Positions 1 to 5,003 of a stretch of DNA of 6,927 nucleotides are shown one piece after another. The number at the start of each line of letters is the position of its first letter. The stretch's first letter is position 1. The position numbers were made by a program, and so were the translations under genes. The notes under the pieces are model-generated. The model saw only the letters and a program-made list of their open reading frames with translations, searched no databases and was not told the origin of the DNA. The stretch covers positions 8,203-15,129 of the forward strand of contig DBWK01000015.1 of NCBI GenBank assembly GCA_002308875.1, written 5' to 3'. The stretch is from Treponema sp. UBA1240 (lineage in GTDB: Bacteria; Spirochaetota; Spirochaetia; Treponematales; Treponemataceae).

Positions 1-537
1 AAAGCAAACGGTATGAGTGCTTCTTCCACGCTTAAAAGCGGAAAAATCCTGAAAATCCCTGTTAAGAAGCAAACCCCTGTTATAACTGAAAACAAAACTA
101 CTCCCAAAGAAGACGACGTAAAACCCGCCAAAGTAGAACTTGAAGACTCTCGTTCATATAAAACGGTTGCAAATTCCGGTAAAACTGTGTGGCCTGTAAA
201 AACTTCGGAAGTAAGCTATATTTCCGGTAAAACAAACAGCGTTCTGCTTAATGCGGAACGCGGTGACAACGTTACCGCGGTTAAGGGCGGCAGTGTTATT
301 TTCAGCGGACTGTACAGAGGCTTCGGACAGGTTGTGTTTGTTCAGCCTAAAGCAAGCGACTATGTGTATGTGTACAGCGGGCTTGATTCAATAAACGTAA
401 AAAAAGGCGACTCCGTGGAATATGGAACCGTTATCGGAACGGTTGGTGTTGATACACTGAGCAAAAAGCCCCAGCTTAACTTTATGGTATTCAAGAACGG
501 TAACGCGGTTGACCCTGCCTCCGCTCCCCGCGGATAA
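1..537 (+). CDS. LysM / degenerate LytM (M23-like) cell-wall protein, 5' partial
   Basis: The reading frame is open at the left edge. An ATG at 13 lies inside a LysM tail (KANGMSASSTLKSGKILKIP fits the end of a LysM repeat), so the true start is upstream and only 178 C-terminal residues are seen. A charged linker (about 21-58) leads to a LytM/M23 peptidase-like beta domain (about 62-175), recognised by VWPV, GGSVIFSG, the GFGQVVFV segment, VKKGDSVEYGTVIGTVG and the final FMVFKNG. The zinc ligands expected in M23 enzymes are absent: the HxGxD region reads LLNAERG, the YxHL region reads YVYSGL, and the HxH of PHLHFEV is PQLNFMV. In known families, LysM plus inactive LytM proteins such as NlpD activate cell-wall amidases during division. 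A comparable non-enzymatic, peptidoglycan-binding envelope role is inferred here. The TAA stop directly abuts the stop of the convergent gene. Confidence 0.85.
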   Translation, partial: KANGMSASSTLKSGKILKIPVKKQTPVITENKTTPKEDDVKPAKVELEDSRSYKTVANSGKTVWPVKTSEVSYISGKTNSVLLNAERGDNVTAVKGGSVIFSGLYRGFGQVVFVQPKASDYVYVYSGLDSINVKKGDSVEYGTVIGTVGVDTLSKKPQLNFMVFKNGNAVDPASAPRG

Positions 538-1068
538 TTACTTGCTTACCGGTGTGTGGATTGTTTTTTCTTCACCGTTGAATTTTACAACGGCAACTAC
601 CCTCGTTATGTCATAATTCGTAAAAATTACGCGTATTAGCAGTTCGTCTCCGGTGTATGCCTGTTCATAAGTTTTTTTGTCAATTATTGTACTCTGGCTG
701 TCCATAACAGCAATTTCAGCGGTAATCATTCCCGAAGTCACGTTTTCCGTTTCGGCGAACTTTAATGTTGTATAAATTTGATCTTCAAAGCTGAAAGCTG
801 TTATTGAAACAGGAACGCCCGCAATTTTATCTTCACCGGTTTTGTTGAAAATTCCCAGCAGAACGATTACTGCCATAAGCATTATGATAGTGATGATAAG
901 AAATTTTCCACCGGGCGCGGCTTTTAGCACGTTAAAAAAACCACGGGGCAGGTTTTCCTGCTTTTCGTAAAAGGCTTTTATCTTGGGTTGGTTTTCGAGC
1001 CGTTTTTCCCTGTCATAATGAAAAACAATACCCTGTGCTTCAAGTTTTTTTCTTTCTTCTATATCCAT
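538..1068 (-). CDS. Single-pass membrane protein of unknown function
   Basis: I do not recognise a named family. The 176-residue product has a charged N-terminal segment (about 1-50, rich in Lys, Glu and Arg), one strong membrane segment (about 56-74, FLIITIIMLMAVIVLLGIF) and a C-terminal domain of about 100 residues with alternating beta-strand-like stretches (TAFSFEDQIYTTLKF, GMITAEIAVMD, ELLIRVIFTNYD, RVVAVVKFNGEE). The positive-inside rule favours a cytoplasmic N-terminus and a periplasmic beta domain. The ATG sits one base after the TGA stop of the upstream lipoprotein gene and has no Shine-Dalgarno match, so translation is probably coupled to that gene. The pair may act together in the envelope, which is inferred from context only. 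Confidence 0.8.
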   Translation of the reverse strand: MDIEERKKLEAQGIVFHYDREKRLENQPKIKAFYEKQENLPRGFFNVLKAAPGGKFLIITIIMLMAVIVLLGIFNKTGEDKIAGVPVSITAFSFEDQIYTTLKFAETENVTSGMITAEIAVMDSQSTIIDKKTYEQAYTGDELLIRVIFTNYDITRVVAVVKFNGEEKTIHTPVSK

Positions 1069-1069
1069 A

Positions 1070-2299
1070 TCAGTTAATCAGCGAATCAATGATTTCATCA
1101 GCCCGCCACCAGACGACTGAAGCTTCAAAATTATTAGCCAGGAGAGCGGAAATAATTCCTTCCTTGGAAAGATTCATCCGCGAAAACACCAAATCTTCCT
1201 GTGCAACAAGAAGTTTTTTGTGAATAATCTTTTGACCGTTGTTTTGTATTATCTGCAAATCGTAACCGTTTTCCAAAGGTGTTATAAAGAAAAAGTAACC
1301 CGATTGCGTTATGCCGAGCAGCTCATACGGTTTTGTGTCCGGTTCCCCCGAATCTTTTGTTTGTTCTTCGTATGAGGGAACAAGAACCGGCTCCAAAAAA
1401 ATACCGGTTTCTACGTTCAGCGGGTATATATAGGTTGCTCCGTATGAAACAGCTGACTTAAAACCCGAATTAGCATCAATCTCGCTTTGATAGTAGTCAA
1501 TTTTAAGATAGAGAGTTCTAGTATTGTAATCTGGAACAATAACATCAAGCGACTTGTATACGTCCTTGTCCGTGGCTTCAAAAGGATCTGGCAGAAGATT
1601 TGTTTCTATGGGAACGGTGAACAGAGGAAAACCATCCTCATTAAACCAGCTTACTATATATCCGTCGTTAGTTATGGAAATAACAACCGGTTCGTTATTT
1701 TCTGTGCAGAAAACATTCTGAATGTGCGGAAACGGTGTTCCGCCAAGACCCTGCTGACCGAGGTAATCCAAGTATTCGCCGTTTGATGAAAAGCGCAGAA
1801 CAACGTTCTTGAGCCAAATGTTCCGTTCAGAATCAAGTTCCTGCCGTTCCTGAGGCAGTTGGTCAACTACATAAAGATTTTTGTTGTTGTCAACAGCAAG
1901 ATTTGAGGGCGAAAGAAACTGGTATGAAGTTGCCATCTGAGTGCCCTGCTTTGAATCGCCTATGTTTTCCGAAATGGAAAAAGACGGTGTAGGGTTTGTT
2001 TCAGGATTATAGAGTATGCTCAAAAGCTCGCCGTAAGACGTGAACTGCATTACTTTTTTTGATTTTCCATTCGTAAGGTAAAAAAAACCGTTCCTCATCT
2101 GAAGGTATGTTTCTATGTTTGTTCCCTGCTGCATCAGGTCAAAAAGGTCTATTTCATCTTCAAAATTGCCGTAGTTGAGAATAAAACGCTGTTCTCTTTT
2201 TAGAACTTCAATATTCTTTTTTTCTTTGCATGAAAAAACTAAAAGCGAAAGGAATAACAACGAAATAATAACCGCAAAAAACCGTTTTTTATTGTTCAT
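1070..2299 (-). CDS. Lipoprotein with NHL/beta-propeller-like repeats (LIC_12708-like)
   Basis: The 409-residue product begins with a lipoprotein signal: basic NNKKR, a hydrophobic core, and a lipobox ending LVFSC with the lipidated cysteine at residue 24. The mature part contains beta-propeller/NHL-type signatures, clearest at about 126-182 (FLSPSNLAVDNNKNLYVVDQ, then VVLRFSSNGEYLDYLGQQG), with related strand patterns at about 70-96 (GFFYLTNGKSKKVMQFTSYG) and 200-230 (EPVVISITNDGYIVSWFNED). It resembles the spirochaete lipoproteins annotated LIC_12708 family. That assignment is from memory of the family and is moderate. The function is unknown; such propellers usually bind proteins or ligands at the membrane surface. 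The gene has its own strong promoter in the 42-base gap behind the FN3 gene and is followed after one base by the membrane-protein gene. There is no Shine-Dalgarno sequence before the ATG. Confidence 0.85.
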   Translation of the reverse strand: MNNKKRFFAVIISLLFLSLLVFSCKEKKNIEVLKREQRFILNYGNFEDEIDLFDLMQQGTNIETYLQMRNGFFYLTNGKSKKVMQFTSYGELLSILYNPETNPTPSFSISENIGDSKQGTQMATSYQFLSPSNLAVDNNKNLYVVDQLPQERQELDSERNIWLKNVVLRFSSNGEYLDYLGQQGLGGTPFPHIQNVFCTENNEPVVISITNDGYIVSWFNEDGFPLFTVPIETNLLPDPFEATDKDVYKSLDVIVPDYNTRTLYLKIDYYQSEIDANSGFKSAVSYGATYIYPLNVETGIFLEPVLVPSYEEQTKDSGEPDTKPYELLGITQSGYFFFITPLENGYDLQIIQNNGQKIIHKKLLVAQEDLVFSRMNLSKEGIISALLANNFEASVVWWRADEIIDSLIN

Positions 2300-2305
2300 A
2301 CATTC

Positions 2306-2334
2306 AGAATAAAGCGGTTGGGTGTTTGTGTCAA
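2306..2334 (-). promoter_or_regulatory. Sigma-70-type promoter of the lipoprotein gene, predicted leaderless
   Basis: On the minus strand, a perfect -35 TTGACA (2334-2329) is followed by a 17-base spacer and TATTCT (2311-2306; 4 of 6 matches to TATAAT). Six bases (GAATGT) then separate the -10 from the ATG at 2299. With the usual distance from -10 to start site, transcription would begin at the A of the ATG. No Shine-Dalgarno sequence is present. The promoter lies just past the stop codon of the FN3 gene, so the lipoprotein and membrane-protein genes can be expressed independently of it. Confidence 0.72.
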
Positions 2335-2341
2335 TTATCGG

Positions 2342-3508
2342 TTAAAGTGAAAGCACAGCTTCTATCCAGGCGGAAGCCGCTGCAGGAAATACTTCCCTTA
2401 CAGAAAGAAATTGTAGCAGAGCCCGACGCTTTTCACCCATAAAATAGTAAACTTCTCCAAGATAAAACTTTGCCCTGTTTGCCTTGTCTTTTTCAGTACA
2501 GTTTTTGATGAACAGCAGCAAATCCTGTTCGGCGAGCGACCAGTTGCTTTTTGAAAACGAGTTTGCCAAAAGCTGCGACAAATCCGTTTGTAATGTTTGT
2601 TCTTCATTAAAGATTTGCGGCGGCAGCAGGCTGACCGGTTCTTCTTTAGCCTTGGAATCGTGAGTGCCGGGCAGCATCTGTATTGTATCCTGTGCCAGCG
2701 TGCCGCTTTGAGCGGAATTTTCAGACGATATTCCTGGCAGAGGAGCTTTTCTCAAATTTCTGCTCTTTGCAGTTTCGGCAGCTGTTCCCGTAACGCTTAC
2801 AGGATTTGTGGAAGTGTTTTTTCCGGGCTTAAAGTCAACGTTTCCTGTAATTACGTCGCTTTCTTCCTGCAGTGTGTAATAAAACTTTATATTTAAAGGC
2901 GGATAGTCGGTGTATGGTGTTCCCGTGTCAATGAACGAAGCTACTTTCATAGCTTTGTTCAGACTGTAAAAGTTTTCAAACGGATTGGTGGAACGGTATA
3001 AAACCAGTTTTTTACCCTTGTTCTGCGAAATATACGTTATAATTACACTGTTTCCCTGTGCTATTACATTAAAATCGGTTATGTCTGAAAAAATGCTGTT
3101 AGACTGCGACACAAAAGTTCCTACCGCCGGTGTTACGGTTGCGTTTACTGACGGTACTACGGGATAAGACAGCGCATCGGGGTCGGTAAGTCCTATAACT
3201 GCATAATAGTATTCTTTTGTGTCGGGAAGAATCTCCGTGAAAATCATCTGGCTTGCATCCTGCTCGGATACAAGTGTTCGCGGTCCGATTGTCTGCCTTG
3301 TGAGCGGCTTTGTATCGCGGTAAATTCTAAAAATCACATCAGGCGAATAGGTTATGCCTTCAGGTCTCCGCCAGGTGAGCTGCACATTCATATTTGAAAC
3401 AAGAACGGTAATGTCAGTTACAAGCAGGCTTTGTTCCTGCTTTTGAGAAAAGGCGGAAAAACCGCATAGAATAAAAAAAAGAATGAGGAATGAGGACAAT
3501 CTTTTCAT
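2342..3508 (-). CDS. Exported protein with two FN3-like domains and a C-terminal TPR-like region
   Basis: The 388-residue product has an N-terminal signal peptide (KR, then hydrophobic residues 6-20, with likely cleavage after AFS near residue 21). The cysteine at residue 15 follows leucine and does not make a lipobox, so a soluble periplasmic or secreted protein is more likely than a lipoprotein. Two fibronectin-III-like domains follow: about 27-127 (VQLTWRRPEG, VIFRIYRD, KEYYYAVIGLTD) and about 143-232 (SVIITYISQNKGKKLVLYRS, IKFYYTLQEE). A low-complexity linker rich in Ser, Thr, Lys and Pro (about 230-300) leads to a helical end (about 303-385) with a TPR-like pair, AKFYLGEVYYFMGEKRRALLQF. 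FN3 and TPR modules usually mediate protein binding. The partner is unknown. No Shine-Dalgarno sequence precedes the ATG. The gene is divergent from the Cas2-like gene. Confidence 0.83.
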   Translation of the reverse strand: MKRLSSFLILFFILCGFSAFSQKQEQSLLVTDITVLVSNMNVQLTWRRPEGITYSPDVIFRIYRDTKPLTRQTIGPRTLVSEQDASQMIFTEILPDTKEYYYAVIGLTDPDALSYPVVPSVNATVTPAVGTFVSQSNSIFSDITDFNVIAQGNSVIITYISQNKGKKLVLYRSTNPFENFYSLNKAMKVASFIDTGTPYTDYPPLNIKFYYTLQEESDVITGNVDFKPGKNTSTNPVSVTGTAAETAKSRNLRKAPLPGISSENSAQSGTLAQDTIQMLPGTHDSKAKEEPVSLLPPQIFNEEQTLQTDLSQLLANSFSKSNWSLAEQDLLLFIKNCTEKDKANRAKFYLGEVYYFMGEKRRALLQFLSVREVFPAAASAWIEAVLSL

Positions 3509-3514
3509 ATATAT

Positions 3515-3543
3515 ATAATCGCCTAAAAAATACGGTTTGACAA
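3515..3543 (-). promoter_or_regulatory. Candidate promoter of the FN3 gene, predicted leaderless
   Basis: On the minus strand, TTGTCA (3543-3538; 5 of 6 matches) is followed by 17 bases and GATTAT (3520-3515; 4 of 6 matches), then six bases (ATATAT) and the ATG at 3508. The geometry is the same as at the other two promoters in the window, with the start site expected on the A of ATG. The -35 overlaps that of the divergent Cas2-like promoter by five bases. A shifted -10 (TTATAT, 19-base spacing) is possible and would move the start site inside the gene. This is the weakest of the three. Confidence 0.5.
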
Positions 3544-3565
3544 GATACTTTGATTATCATATTCT
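3537..3565 (+). promoter_or_regulatory. Sigma-70-type promoter of the Cas2-like/prfB transcript, predicted leaderless
   Basis: A perfect -35 TTGACA (3537-3542), a 17-base spacer and TATTCT (3560-3565) are followed by six bases (TATATT) and the ATG at 3572. Both hexamers and both distances are identical to the lipoprotein promoter at 2334-2306. The expected start site is the A of the ATG. The bases before the ATG contain no purine-rich ribosome binding site. In-frame upstream codons reach a TGA at 3551 with no ATG, GTG or TTG, so there is no earlier conventional start. Confidence 0.72.
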
Positions 3566-3571
3566 TATATT

Positions 3572-3850
3572 ATGTTTGTTTCCGTAATTTTGGATCCCGG
3601 TGCCATAGAATCGGCAAGGGCGTTAAATGAAATTCTCGTTTCCTATGGATATAAAAAAAAGCAGCGTTCCTGCTGGGAACATACGGCTGTTAGCGAAGAC
3701 AGGCTTATTGCTCTCAAAAAGGATATTGACCGTGTTACCGATTATTATGACACTGTCCGCATTTACCAGTATCCGGTTGAGGGTGTTATGGCGATTTCGG
3801 AACTGACAAGAAAAAAATGGCGTAAAATGATGATGCGTCTTGCTGAATAA
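3572..3850 (+). CDS. Solitary Cas2-like small protein
   Basis: The 92-residue product matches the Cas2/VapD-type ferredoxin fold by eye. Strand 1 is MFVSVILD, with an acidic residue at position 8 where Cas2 proteins carry their conserved Asp. Helix 1 is about 11-25. A YGYKKKQRSCWEH segment at 25-37 parallels the Cas2 pattern in which a glycine, basic residues and QxS lead into strand 2. Helix 2 is about 41-56. DTVRIYQYP (60-68) closely follows the Cas2 signature DSVRIYPL. A basic C-terminus (KKWRKMMMR) follows. No cas1, other cas gene or repeat array is present. Cas2 proteins are either structural subunits of the Cas1-Cas2 integrase or metal-dependent nucleases, and the fold also includes toxin-type RNases. 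Which applies here is not shown. The gene ends 10 bases before prfB and is probably co-transcribed with it. The start is fixed by strand 1 beginning at the first residue. Confidence 0.75.
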   Translation: MFVSVILDPGAIESARALNEILVSYGYKKKQRSCWEHTAVSEDRLIALKKDIDRVTDYYDTVRIYQYPVEGVMAISELTRKKWRKMMMRLAE

Positions 3851-3860
3851 AGGAAAAAAT

Positions 3861-4992
3861 ATGCTTGAAGAATTAAAAATCCCAATAGCTTCGTTGAAGT
3901 CTGATATTCTTGATGTTTGGGGGCGTCTTTGACCCCGCTTCCGTTGAAGCTAAAATAAAAGAAAAAGAATCCGTTACCGCACAGCCCGGTTTTTGGGACG
4001 ATCCTAAAAAAGCCGAAAAAGTTCTTTCTGAAATAAAACTACTTAAAAACCGGATTGAACCATGGAAAGCCCTGCTTGCAGAAATTGAAGATGCGGAAGC
4101 ATTGTTTGAACTTGCAACCGAAGGCAAAGATGAATCTTTGGAAGCAGAAATAAAAGCAAGCCTTGATACAATAAAAGAAAAATATGACAAACTGAGTATC
4201 CTTAATCTTTTGTCCGATGAAGTCGACCAGAACGGTGCATATCTAACAATTCACTCCGGTGCTGGCGGAACTGAAGCCTGTGACTGGACTTCCATGCTGT
4301 TCCGTATGTACAGCAGGTGGGCTGAACGGCGCGGCTACAAACTTCAGGTTGTAGACCTGCTCGAAGCAGAAGGCGGAATAAAGTCCGTTACTGCCGAAAT
4401 AACAGGTGAGTACGTGTTCGGCTACTTAAAATCGGAAGCAGGTGTTCACCGGTTGGTCAGAATAAGTCCCTTTGACGCGAATGCGCGTCGTCATACCTCT
4501 TTTTCATCAGTGTACGTTTTCCCCATTCTTGACGATACGATAGAAGTAGACATACGACCGGAAGATTTGCGTGTGGACACATACAGGGCGAGCGGTGCGG
4601 GCGGACAGCACGTAAACAAGACTGATTCCGCAGTCCGTTACACGCATCTGCCTACAGGTATTGTAGTTTCGTGTCAGACTGAACGCAGTCAGACGATGAA
4701 CCGCCAGATTGCTATGAATATGCTCCGCGCACGGCTTTACGAGTATTATAGGGCTGAAAAGGAAAAAGAAAATTCAAAGTTTGCACAGGAAAAGAAAGAC
4801 ATTTCCTGGGGAAACCAAATTCGTTCCTATGTTTTTCAGCCTTACACAATGGTAAAGGACCACCGCACCAAGTACGAAGTAGGAAACATTCAGTCCGTTA
4901 TGGACGGAAACATAGATCCGTTTATAGAAACTTATCTTTCGCTTAAGTGGAAAGGTCTGCCGGTTTCTTCAGACGATGACGAGGAAGTATAA
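3861..4992 (+). CDS. prfB: Peptide chain release factor 2, expressed by programmed +1 frameshift
   Basis: RF2 recognises UGA and UAA stop codons and triggers peptidyl-tRNA hydrolysis on the ribosome. The gene starts at ATG 3861 behind an AAGGA ribosome binding site (3850-3854, six-base spacing, overlapping the upstream stop). Frame 0 ends after 23 codons at TGA 3930-3932. Skipping base 3930 continues in the +1 frame to TAA at 4990-4992, giving 376 residues (E. coli RF2 is 365). In full-length numbering, the stop-codon-recognition tripeptide SPF is at 202-204 (4465-4473) and the catalytic GGQ is at 247-249 (4600-4608). These positions and the SPF (not PAT/PVT) identify RF2 and exclude RF1. The residue matching E. 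coli position 246, threonine in K-12, is alanine here (TYRASGAGGQ), as in most bacteria. The tail is acidic (SSDDDEEV). Starting at the ATG at 3910 would miss the native N-terminus. Confidence 0.97.
3919..3933 (+). promoter_or_regulatory. prfB programmed +1 frameshift site
   Basis: The recoding signal reads TGG GGG CGT CTT TGA C. The run GGGGG (3919-3923) can pair with the 16S anti-Shine-Dalgarno and ends three bases before the shift codon CTT (3927-3929), the same spacing as in E. coli prfB. The slippery CTT, the TGA stop (3930-3932) and the following C form the classic CUU-UGA-C site. When RF2 is scarce, the ribosome pauses at UGA and slips to read GAC (Asp24), making more RF2. This is well-established autoregulation of the family and all elements are intact here. 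Confidence 0.96.
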
Positions 4993-5003
4993 CGGGAATA
5001 ATC

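Noticed and set aside
520..600. Search for a bidirectional terminator between the convergent genes at 537/538.
   Set aside because: The stop codons abut with no gap. The only inverted repeat noticed nearby is a five-base CGGTG/CACCG pair with a long loop, too weak to call.
1035..1223. Plus-strand open frames at 1035-1223, 1487-1786, 2597-2896 and 2985-3167.
   Set aside because: They lie antisense to well-supported genes, show no recognisable domain or ribosome binding site, and have compositions typical of shadow frames.
3473..3480. Eight-base A run (T run on the coding strand) near the start of the FN3 gene, a possible slippage site.
   Set aside because: It falls in the signal-peptide hydrophobic core, where Phe codons naturally produce T runs, and the frame is intact. 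There is no evidence of variation from one sequence.
3514..3519. Perfect TATAAT on the plus strand, which could serve as a second -10 for the Cas2-like gene with a leader of roughly 46 bases.
   Set aside because: No -35-like hexamer lies at 16-18 bases upstream (around 3491-3498, inside the FN3 signal peptide), and the TATA run is explained by the AT-rich minus-strand -10 region. It remains a minor alternative to the leaderless model.
3873..4190. Minus-strand open frames at 3873-4190, 5183-5620, 5646-5918 and 6296-6550.
   Set aside because: They are antisense shadows of prfB and the PEGA gene, with Ser- or Arg-rich low-complexity translations and no supporting signals.
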